Assembly (NCBI GenBank): GCA_942492205.1 | Contig: CALODT010000001.1 | Location: 868,001 to 932,000, forward strand | Source: UBA1847 sp942492205 | Lineage (GTDB): Bacteria > Pseudomonadota > Gammaproteobacteria > Steroidobacterales > Woeseiaceae | Reading direction: 5' to 3' | DNA: 64,000 nucleotides | Part shown: positions 9,123 to 16,209 of the stretch, piece after piece | Numbering within the stretch: the first letter of the stretch is position 1 | Layout: every line of letters starts with the position of its first letter | Notes under the pieces: model-generated | What the model was told of the DNA's origin: nothing | The model's database searches: none | What the model saw: only the letters and a program-made list of their open reading frames with translations | Translations under genes and position numbers: made by a program

Positions 9123-10123
9123 ACGTCGACCCGCGACTGATGGATGATCGCCACGTGATCACGGATGCCGCCGGTTTCGGCCGCGTTGCGGTCATGCTGG
9201 GTGGTTTTTCGAGCGAACGCGCTGTGTCACTCGATACCGGCGGCGCCGTACTCAAGGCATTAAGGAGCCAGGGCGTCGACGCACAGCCCTGGGATCCGGC
9301 AGAGCGCTCCATGGCGCAATTCGCGGAAGCAGGATTCGACCGGGTCTGGATCGCGCTGCATGGTCCTGGCGGTGAGGACGGCGCGCTACAGGGCGCACTG
9401 CAGTGGCTGGATGTGCCGTACACCGGCAGCGGTGTGATGGCGTCAGCGCTTGCTATGGACAAGGTGCGCAGCAAGCACCTGTTCCAGGCGGCGGGTATTG
9501 CAACACCGGCCTACGCCGTGGTGCGCTCCTACGCCGACGCGTCGGTCGCCGCCGAACAGCTGGGTTTCCCCTTGATCATCAAGCCATCGGGCCAGGGCTC
9601 GAGCGTCGGTATGTCGAAGATCTTTGAGCGCACCGAGCTCAACGCCGCCGTTGATGACGCATTGCGCTATGGCGACACGGCGCTCCTCGAAACCTGCGTT
9701 GTCGGCGAAGAGATAACGGTCGCGGTGTTGCAGGGCAGGGCGCTTCCGAGTATCCGCATCGAAACGCCGCGAGTCTTCTACGACTACCGCGCAAAGTACG
9801 AGTCCGATCGTACCGAGTACATCTGCCCAGGCACCGACAGCGACATGTCGGAACAGCGCTTTGCCGACGTTGCATTGGCGGCGTTCGCGGAGCTGGGTTG
9901 CAGCGGCTGGGGTCGCGTCGACTTCATGGTTGCCGCCGACGGCGAGCCGCTGGTGCTGGAAGTGAATACGGTGCCCGGCATGACCAGCCACAGCCTCGTG
10001 CCCATGGCGGCCAGGAACGATGGCATCGATTTCGCAGAGCTTTGCTGGCGAATTCTCGAGACGAGTTTTCGCAGCACGGAAGCCGACCACAACATTGTCG
10101 AGGTAGCCGCAAATGGCGCGTAA
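9119..10123 (+). CDS. ddl: D-alanine--D-alanine ligase
   Basis: Ddl makes the D-Ala-D-Ala dipeptide used by MurF. The 334-aa protein has a short N-terminal extension, then VAVMLGGFSSERAVSLDTGG, the ATP-grasp segments IIKPSGQGSSVGMSKI and EEITVAVL, and the magnesium-binding LEVNTVPGMTSHSLVP near the C-terminus. Its position between murB and ftsQ corresponds to the ddlB copy of enteric bacteria. Its 3' end overlaps ftsQ by 11 nt, suggesting translational coupling. Confidence 0.96.
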   Translation: MNVDPRLMDDRHVITDAAGFGRVAVMLGGFSSERAVSLDTGGAVLKALRSQGVDAQPWDPAERSMAQFAEAGFDRVWIALHGPGGEDGALQGALQWLDVPYTGSGVMASALAMDKVRSKHLFQAAGIATPAYAVVRSYADASVAAEQLGFPLIIKPSGQGSSVGMSKIFERTELNAAVDDALRYGDTALLETCVVGEEITVAVLQGRALPSIRIETPRVFYDYRAKYESDRTEYICPGTDSDMSEQRFADVALAAFAELGCSGWGRVDFMVAADGEPLVLEVNTVPGMTSHSLVPMAARNDGIDFAELCWRILETSFRSTEADHNIVEVAANGA

Positions 10124-10925
10124 GCAAGCCAGACGTCGCAAGTCAAAGCCTGCCAGGCAGTTCAAGATGCCGAGCATCCGTATCGCCAGCATCGTCACGC
10201 CATTGCTGGCAGTTGGTGTCGTGTTGGCGACATACCAGCTCAGCCTTGCTCTGCTGGACAGGCCGATTTCATCGATCCAGATCGACGGCCCGTTTCAGCG
10301 CGTCTCCGCGCTGAATATCGAAGAGGCGATCAGCGATCAGATCGACGCCGGCTTCCTGGGCGCCGATCTCGATCAGATTCAGGCGCGCATTGTCGGGTTA
10401 CCGTGGATTGACCAGGCCCGCGTGGCGCGCCGCTGGCCCAGCCGTATCGCCATCACCGTAACGGAGCAGGTACCTGCAGCGGTCTGGGGTGAGCGCGGCC
10501 TGCTGAATACCCGCGGCGAACTGTTCGTCGCCGAGGCACGACATCCCCCGGCAGAGCTGCCGCGGCTGAGCGGACCCGACGAGCGATCCGCGGAGGTCGC
10601 GCAGCGTTACCTGCAGGTGCGTGACCGACTGATCCCCGTTGGGCTGGATCTGCAGCGCGTGCATGTCGATGCGCGCGGCAGCTGGGATATGACCCTGCAA
10701 AACGGCATCAGCGTGCGGCTGGGCCGACGTGACGTTGCCGAACGAACCGAACTTTTTCTTCGCGTCGTCGCCGACATCATCACGAGTCGCGCCAAGGAAA
10801 TTGAGTACGTCGACATGCGGTACGGCAACGGCTTCACGATTGGCTGGAATGGCGCTGCCACTACCCCGGTACCGGAACAAGGGCAATCGGAGCGGGAAAT
10901 GGTCGCCGCACGAGGAACTACCTGA
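10113..10925 (+). CDS. ftsQ: Divisome protein FtsQ
   Basis: FtsQ is a bitopic inner-membrane protein linking early and late division proteins. The 270-aa product has a basic cytoplasmic N-terminus (KQARRRKSKPARQFK), one membrane segment at about residues 27-50, a POTRA domain (ISSIQIDGPFQRV, then PWIDQARVARRWPSRIAI) and a periplasmic beta domain ending with EYVDMRYGNGFTIGW. Sequence conservation in this family is low, so the call also relies on the ddl-ftsQ-ftsA order. The ftsA ATG follows the stop immediately. Confidence 0.93.
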   Translation: MARKQARRRKSKPARQFKMPSIRIASIVTPLLAVGVVLATYQLSLALLDRPISSIQIDGPFQRVSALNIEEAISDQIDAGFLGADLDQIQARIVGLPWIDQARVARRWPSRIAITVTEQVPAAVWGERGLLNTRGELFVAEARHPPAELPRLSGPDERSAEVAQRYLQVRDRLIPVGLDLQRVHVDARGSWDMTLQNGISVRLGRRDVAERTELFLRVVADIITSRAKEIEYVDMRYGNGFTIGWNGAATTPVPEQGQSEREMVAARGTT

Positions 10926-12164
10926 ATGTCGAAGCGCCCTGACAAGAACCTGATCGTCGGTCTCGATGTCGGAACGTCGAAAGTCGTTGCAATTGTCGGT
11001 GAGATCAACGACGAGGGAGGCATCGAGGTTGTCGGTATTGGTTCGCACCCGTCCCGCGGCCTGAAGAAGGGCGTGGTCGTCAACATCGAGTCGACCGTGC
11101 ATTCGATCCAGAGGGCGGTCGAGGAAGCCGAGCTCATGGCCGGCTGCGACATCCATTCGGTGTACACCGGTATCGCAGGCAGCCACGTACGCAGCCTGAA
11201 CTCGCACGGCATCGTTGCGATACGCGATAAGGAAGTGAGTGCCAGTGACGTTGACAGGGTCATCGATGCGGCGCGCGCCGTAGCAATTCCGGCCGACCAG
11301 AAAATCCTGCATATCCTGCCGCAGGAATTCGTTATCGATAACCAGGAAGGTATCCGCGAGCCGATTGGCATGTCGGGCGTGAGGCTGGAAGCAAAAGTGC
11401 ACATGGTGACCGGCGCGGAGAGCGCGGCACAGAATATCGTGAAGTGCGTACAGCGCTGCGGCCTCGAGGTTGATGACATTGTGCTTGAGCAGCTCGCATC
11501 CAGTTACGCGGTACTGACCGACGATGAGAAAGAGCTTGGTTCATGCCTCGTTGATATCGGAGGCGGCACAACGGATATCGCGGTATTTCTCGGCGGTGCG
11601 ATCCAGCACACCGCGGTCATCCCGATCGCGGGCGATCAGGTGACCAACGACATTGCCGTGTCCATGCGTACGCCGACGCAATATGCCGAGGAAATCAAGA
11701 TCAAGTACGCCTGCGCGCTATCGCAGCTCGCCAATCCGGACGAAACCATCGAGGTCCCGAGTGTTGGCGAGCGACCGCCACGCCGCCTGGCTCGGCAAAC
11801 GCTCGCGGAGATTGTCGAGCCACGCTACGAAGAGCTCTTCGGCCTGGTTCGCGATGAACTTCGCAGAAGCGGCTTTGAAGAACTGATTGCGGCCGGCGTC
11901 GTGATAACAGGCGGCAGCGCCAAGATGGAGGGCGCCGTCGAACTGGCCGAGGAAGTGTTCCACATGCCGGTCAGGCTCGGCGCGCCGCAATACGTCGAGG
12001 GGCTGATGGATGTTATTCGCAATCCGATCCACGCCACGGGCGTCGGTCTGCTCTTGTATGGAAATGAAAACTTGTCGCGACGCGAAAGGCGCAGCACGCC
12101 GATCGGCGGCAACTTGGGTGAGGTCTGGGAGCGCATGAAGGCGTGGTTCCAGGGCCATTTTTAG
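10926..12164 (+). CDS. ftsA: Divisome actin homologue FtsA
   Basis: FtsA tethers FtsZ to the membrane and recruits later divisome proteins. The 412-aa product has the actin-fold phosphate loops (VGLDVGTSKVVAIVGE at the N-terminus, LVDIGGGTTDIAVFLGG near residue 210), the 1C/SHS2 region (VHMVTGAESAAQNIVKC) and adenosine motif VVITGGSAKMEG. The C-terminal EVWERMKAWFQGHF is a plausible amphipathic membrane-targeting helix. It abuts ftsQ and is 58 nt from ftsZ. Confidence 0.96.
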   Translation: MSKRPDKNLIVGLDVGTSKVVAIVGEINDEGGIEVVGIGSHPSRGLKKGVVVNIESTVHSIQRAVEEAELMAGCDIHSVYTGIAGSHVRSLNSHGIVAIRDKEVSASDVDRVIDAARAVAIPADQKILHILPQEFVIDNQEGIREPIGMSGVRLEAKVHMVTGAESAAQNIVKCVQRCGLEVDDIVLEQLASSYAVLTDDEKELGSCLVDIGGGTTDIAVFLGGAIQHTAVIPIAGDQVTNDIAVSMRTPTQYAEEIKIKYACALSQLANPDETIEVPSVGERPPRRLARQTLAEIVEPRYEELFGLVRDELRRSGFEELIAAGVVITGGSAKMEGAVELAEEVFHMPVRLGAPQYVEGLMDVIRNPIHATGVGLLLYGNENLSRRERRSTPIGGNLGEVWERMKAWFQGHF

Positions 12165-12222
12165 AAGAACGGGGTTTCAGTGAGTACCCCACAGGGAAAG
12201 TTAACAAGCGGAGGAAGGCTCA

Positions 12223-13365
12223 ATGTTTGAATTAATGGACGCGCATAGCTCTACTGCGGTCATCAAGGTCATCGGTGTCGGTGGCGGCGGTGGCAACGCA
12301 GTTGCGCATATGGTGGATACCGGTATCGAGGGTGTCGATTTCATCTGTGCCAACACCGACTCGCAGGCCCTGAAAGGGTCGCGGGTAAGGACGTCGTTGC
12401 AGATCGGCTGCAATATTACCAAGGGACTCGGCGCTGGCGCCGACCCGGACATCGGCCGGCAGGCCGCGATGGAGGATCGTGATCGTATCGTCGAGGTTAT
12501 CGAAGGTGCGGATATGCTCTTCATCACGGCTGGCATGGGGGGCGGAACCGGTACTGGCGCAGCGCCCATCGTCGCTCAGGTTGCCAAGGAACTCGGCATC
12601 CTGACCGTTGCCGTCGTGACCAAGCCGTTTCTCATGGAAGGTGGCAAGCGATTGCAGATTGCGGAGCACGGCATCGGCGAGCTTGGCAAGTATGTCGATT
12701 CGCTGATTACGATTCCGAACGAGAAGCTGCTGACGGTCCTCGGTGGCGATACCACGCTGCTTGATGCATTCCGATCGGCTAACCAGGTGCTGCAGGGCGC
12801 GGTACAGGGCATCGCGGAACTGATCACGCGCCCTGGATTGATCAACGTCGATTTCGCGGACGTCCGCACCGTCATGGCGGAGATGGGCATGGCGATGATG
12901 GGATCGGGCGTCTCGTCAGGCGAAGATCGTGCGCGGGAAGCGGCGGAGGCTGCGATATCCAGTCCGCTCCTCGAGGACATCAACCTGGCCGGCGCGAATG
13001 GCATCCTGGTCAACGTGACGGCCGGCACCGACCTGTCGATTGGCGAGTTCCAGGAAGTTGGCAACACGATCAAGGAGTTCTCGTCCGAGGATGCGACCGT
13101 CGTTGTCGGTACGGTCATCGATCCGGAGATGACCGACCGGATACGCGTTACGGTGGTTGCTACGGGACTTGGCCAGCAGGCGAAGAACGCAGAGTCGCCG
13201 ATGCGTATCGTACGGCGTCCCGCAGCGCAGACGGAGCCGAAATATCACGATTTTGACAAGCCGACCGTACAACGCAAACGCGCCGTGGGTGACGGACTCG
13301 ACGCTGCCGGGCTGCAGGAAGAATTGCTCGATATCCCGGCATTTCTTCGGCGGCAGGCTGACTGA
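12223..13365 (+). CDS. ftsZ: Cell-division tubulin homologue FtsZ
   Basis: FtsZ is the GTPase that forms the Z ring. The 380-aa protein has the nucleotide-binding IKVIGVGGGGGNAV near the N-terminus, the tubulin signature GGGTGTGAAPIVAQ at about residues 106-119, and the NVDFADVRTVM T7-loop region. A linker precedes the conserved C-terminal peptide DIPAFLRRQAD, which binds FtsA, ZipA and ZapD; a zapD gene lies in this window at 19.5 kb. A strong GGAGGA ribosome site lies upstream of the ATG at 12223. Confidence 0.98.
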   Translation: MFELMDAHSSTAVIKVIGVGGGGGNAVAHMVDTGIEGVDFICANTDSQALKGSRVRTSLQIGCNITKGLGAGADPDIGRQAAMEDRDRIVEVIEGADMLFITAGMGGGTGTGAAPIVAQVAKELGILTVAVVTKPFLMEGGKRLQIAEHGIGELGKYVDSLITIPNEKLLTVLGGDTTLLDAFRSANQVLQGAVQGIAELITRPGLINVDFADVRTVMAEMGMAMMGSGVSSGEDRAREAAEAAISSPLLEDINLAGANGILVNVTAGTDLSIGEFQEVGNTIKEFSSEDATVVVGTVIDPEMTDRIRVTVVATGLGQQAKNAESPMRIVRRPAAQTEPKYHDFDKPTVQRKRAVGDGLDAAGLQEELLDIPAFLRRQAD

Positions 13366-13423
13366 GGCGAACCCGCTATAACCGGCGGTGCTACTCACTC
13401 ATCGCCGGCGCTTTTCCTCCGCA

Positions 13424-13452
13424 GTGCCGGCCCGGAAGAACCGGGCCGGCAC
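13424..13452. terminator. Perfect 12-bp hairpin between ftsZ and lpxC
   Basis: A 12-bp inverted repeat (GTGCCGGCCCGG and its exact complement, loop AAGAA) lies 59 nt after the ftsZ stop. It has no following T run, so it may act as a pause, an mRNA-end stabiliser or a Rho-assisted end of the dcw transcript rather than a standard intrinsic terminator. The stem is directly visible; the function is inferred. The rest of the 192-nt gap is AT-richer toward lpxC and probably holds the lpxC promoter. Confidence 0.5.
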
Positions 13453-13557
13453 GCATCCGGGTAAGCCACTGGTGCTTAATATTTAATGTTGGTGTAATGC
13501 GCTAAGCTACTGAATTCTTGTTGAGTTTTTCTCCTATATGGTAATCTTCCGGCCACA

Positions 13558-14466
13558 ATGTTGAGACAACGCACACTTAAGACAACGATCCGCGCCACCG
13601 GCGTCGGCCTGCATTCGGGCGAGAAGGTCTTCATGACCCTGCGTCCGTCGGCCGAGAATACCGGGATCACGTTTCGTCGCGTCGATCTTGAGAATCCCGT
13701 CGATATCGCGGCCGACCCGCGGCTGGTCAGCGAAACGATGCTTGGCACCACGCTGACCAAGGATGGTGTCAACGTCGCGACCGTGGAGCACCTCATGTCC
13801 GCGCTGGCAGGCCTCGGCATCGATAATGTCTACGTCGACCTGTCTGCGCCGGAGGTTCCCATTATGGACGGCAGTGCCGGGCCGTTTGTGTTCCTGCTGC
13901 AGTCGGCTGGCATTGAAGAGCAGAACGCGGCGAAGAAGTTTATTCGTATCAAGAAGAGGGTGCGTGTCGAGGAAGGTGACAAGTGGGCCGAGTTCGTTCC
14001 ATTCAACGGATTCAAGGTCAACTTCGAGGTGTCCTTTAACCACCCGGTTTTTAACAAGCTGTCGCAGCAGGCAACCATCGACTTTTCGTCAACCTCATTT
14101 CTCAAGGAAGTCAGCCGTGCCCGGACCTTTTGCTTCCTGCGCGATGTCGAGGCGCTGCGTGAGCGTAACCTGACGCTGGGTGGCAGCATGGACAATGCCA
14201 TCGTGCTGGACGACTACCGTATCTTGAACGAAGACGGACTTCGCTATGCGAACGAGTTCGTCATCCACAAGATCCTCGATGCCATTGGGGATGTTTACCT
14301 CCTGGGACACGGCCTGATCGGTGAACTTCGCGCCTACAAATCAGGTCACGAGCTCAACAACAAGTTGCTGCGCGCGATGCTCGCTGACGAGTCGAGCTAT
14401 GAAGAAGTGACGTTTGCAGATTCCAGGAAGGCGCCGATTTCCTACGCGACGCCAGCCTACGCGTAA
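13558..14466 (+). CDS. lpxC: UDP-3-O-acyl-N-acetylglucosamine deacetylase LpxC
   Basis: LpxC is the zinc-dependent deacetylase that commits UDP-GlcNAc to lipid A synthesis. The 302-aa protein starts MLRQRTLK and has IRATGVGLHSGE, the zinc-ligand histidine in VEHLMSALAGLGIDN, the second zinc site HKILDAIGDVYLLG (His and Asp), and the catalytic histidine in KSGHELNNKLL. No good Shine-Dalgarno sequence precedes the ATG, which is odd for such a gene. It is the last plus-strand gene before the minus-strand dciA. Confidence 0.97.
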   Translation: MLRQRTLKTTIRATGVGLHSGEKVFMTLRPSAENTGITFRRVDLENPVDIAADPRLVSETMLGTTLTKDGVNVATVEHLMSALAGLGIDNVYVDLSAPEVPIMDGSAGPFVFLLQSAGIEEQNAAKKFIRIKKRVRVEEGDKWAEFVPFNGFKVNFEVSFNHPVFNKLSQQATIDFSSTSFLKEVSRARTFCFLRDVEALRERNLTLGGSMDNAIVLDDYRILNEDGLRYANEFVIHKILDAIGDVYLLGHGLIGELRAYKSGHELNNKLLRAMLADESSYEEVTFADSRKAPISYATPAYA

Positions 14467-14507
14467 CGTCCAGCCTGGCTGCCAGATAGCCTCTTTGAAT
14501 CTCGCGC

Positions 14508-14807
14508 TCAGCCCTGGCTGACTCGAATCCGGCAGGTGTGTGCCTCGAAGCCCGACGCCCGAGCGGCCGCCAGCAGGACTTCGGTCTCGTAGCGCAGCCG
14601 GCTCGCCCAGGCAGACGTCGCGGCAATCACCACCAGTTCACCGCCTTCCCGCACATTCGCAGCAACGATGGCTCGTGCCTGTTCTTCCGGGAGCGCCCGT
14701 GCCAGCACGCCTGTCAGCTCGCCCATTTCCCGGGCGCGGCGGACGATGTCGCCCAAGTCCCCGTCATTACAGGGATTTAGCAGATTTCCGAGCTGTTTCG
14801 AAGCCAT
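14508..14807 (-). CDS. dciA: DciA-family (DUF721) replicative-helicase loader
   Basis: This is a small DUF721 protein, the family identified as the ancestral loader of DnaB in bacteria lacking DnaC. The open frame is 131 codons, but I place the start at the internal ATG (MASKQLGNLL, 14807), giving 99 aa and matching where family similarity begins. Typical segments are LPEEQARAIVAANVREGGELVVIA and SAWASRLRYETEVLL. Its place between lpxC and the secA-linked peptidase, on the opposite strand, is a common gammaproteobacterial arrangement. Confidence 0.82.
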   Translation of the reverse strand: MASKQLGNLLNPCNDGDLGDIVRRAREMGELTGVLARALPEEQARAIVAANVREGGELVVIAATSAWASRLRYETEVLLAAARASGFEAHTCRIRVSQG

Positions 14808-14877
14808 AAGTAATGTGACGCAGGTAGCGCTTTTTCTCCATCCAGAGTGAACCGGGTCACCGTTGTGGGCTCGAACC

Positions 14878-14906
14878 TTGTAATAAAAACCGTCATTATG
14901 CATATT
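14878..14906 (+). promoter_or_regulatory. Candidate sigma-70 promoter of the riboswitch/M23 transcript
   Basis: TTGTAA (14878-14883) and CATATT (14901-14906) are separated by 17 nt, which would place transcription start near 14913, exactly at the 5' edge of the riboswitch. The match to the consensus is moderate; the fit with the riboswitch position is what supports it. Confidence 0.5.
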
Positions 14907-14907
14907 G

Positions 14908-15000
14908 CTCGCTACGACAAGGGCAAACCCGCTGAAAGGCGGGGGCGCAAAACCACCGGTCTAAGGGATCAGATCCTAGGACAGCGGGGCTACCGAAGTG
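14908..15000 (+). ncRNA. Cyclic di-GMP-I (GEMM-I) riboswitch
   Basis: The stretch has the GEMM-I order of conserved blocks: ACAAGGGCAAACC, a stem CCCGC/GCGGG closed by a GAAA tetraloop, GGCGCAAAACCACCGG, the CUAAGGG tetraloop-receptor side, a short stem (GGATC/GATCC), then GGACAGCGGGGCTACCG. These correspond block for block to the well-known Vibrio class I aptamer as I remember it. It lies in the 5' leader of the M23 peptidase gene, about 115 nt before its ATG. No intrinsic terminator is obvious between aptamer and gene, so control could be translational or by another mechanism. The aptamer call is strong; the direction of control is not known. Confidence 0.88.
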
Positions 15001-15116
15001 ACCAGGCATAGCAAGTTGATAATAACGCGAAGAAGCGACCGCAGGGAATTGACTCCTGACATCGTGACTTGTGTGTCCGTCCCGGCAGCAACCAAACCAC
15101 GTCTGAGGCGTGCTCG

Positions 15117-16049
15117 ATGAATGTTGTAATTTTCGGCAAGGGGTTCGGTAAGCCCCGACAATATAACCTTTCTGGCCTGGGTGCCGGTCTGGCTATTGTT
15201 GCCGTTGTCGGCATTGTCATTGGCCTCGGCTTTGGCGGCGGTTACTGGTACTCGTCGAAAACCGGTTCGGGTGTCAGCAGCAACGAACTTGTGGGGCTGA
15301 CGAGCGAACTTAAAGATCAACAGCAGCGCATTGCCGCCATTCGGCAAGGCAACGAAGACACCCTGGATGCGCTGGCGATCCGAATTGCACAAATGAACGC
15401 GCGCGTTATTCGACTGGATGCGCTCGGCCGTCGCTTGACCGATATGGCCGATATCGATGACGGCGAGTTCGACTTTGATTCCGAGCCGGCGTTGGGCGGC
15501 CCCGAGGAGCCGATGGCCGCCGGATCCAATGTGGCCGTTCCCGAAGTCGTTGATGCGATGCAGTTATTGAACGATCAGTTGAGCAGTCGCGAGGCGCAGC
15601 TGAATGTGCTTGAAAGCGTCCTCATGAACCAGAATCTGAAAGAGCGTGTCTATCCGCAGGGACGACCCGTGGGTTCAGGCTGGATCTCATCCTATTTTGG
15701 CAAGCGCACGGACCCGTTTACCGGCAAGGCGGCCAATCACACAGGCGTCGATTTTGCCGGCAAGATGGGTGCGGAGATCATCGCTGTCGCGGATGGTGTG
15801 GTGACGTGGGCCTCGGATCGCTACGGCTACGGCATCATGGTTGAAATCAATCATGGCAGCGGCTACTCGACGCGCTATGCCCATAACTCCGAAAACCTCG
15901 TATCCGTCGGCGATGAAGTCAAGAAAGGCCAGGTCGTAGCCCTGATGGGTGAGACGGGCCGCGCCACCGGCCCTAACCTGCATTTCGAGGTCTTGCACAA
16001 CGGCAGCCGGGTCAATCCGGTGAAATTTATTCGCGAATCCGCGAACTAG
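15117..16049 (+). CDS. Membrane-anchored M23 metallopeptidase (LytM/peptidoglycan endopeptidase)
   Basis: The protein probably cleaves, or acts as a regulator of cleavage of, peptidoglycan crosslinks in the periplasm. From the ATG at 15117 (310 aa; a longer frame begins at 15069) it has a short cytoplasmic segment, one membrane helix at about residues 20-42, a coiled-coil-like region rich in Gln/Arg/Leu, then a C-terminal M23 domain with the zinc motifs HTGVDFAG (HxxxD) and the later NLHFEV histidine. The catalytic residues look intact. It is downstream of a c-di-GMP riboswitch and upstream of secA. Confidence 0.92.
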   Translation: MNVVIFGKGFGKPRQYNLSGLGAGLAIVAVVGIVIGLGFGGGYWYSSKTGSGVSSNELVGLTSELKDQQQRIAAIRQGNEDTLDALAIRIAQMNARVIRLDALGRRLTDMADIDDGEFDFDSEPALGGPEEPMAAGSNVAVPEVVDAMQLLNDQLSSREAQLNVLESVLMNQNLKERVYPQGRPVGSGWISSYFGKRTDPFTGKAANHTGVDFAGKMGAEIIAVADGVVTWASDRYGYGIMVEINHGSGYSTRYAHNSENLVSVGDEVKKGQVVALMGETGRATGPNLHFEVLHNGSRVNPVKFIRESAN

Positions 16050-16209
16050 GGTCATATCCAGCCAGGCTCCAATCTTCGCATCGGCCGCGCAGCCGCAGTC
16101 CGGTCGCTTGTGTTCGCAAAAAAAGCCCATAGATACCCACATTCGTTTCTAAATAGCGCCGCGACACCTTAGAATAGCGGCCTTTGTTTTCCGGACCGGG
16201 GAGCCCTAA

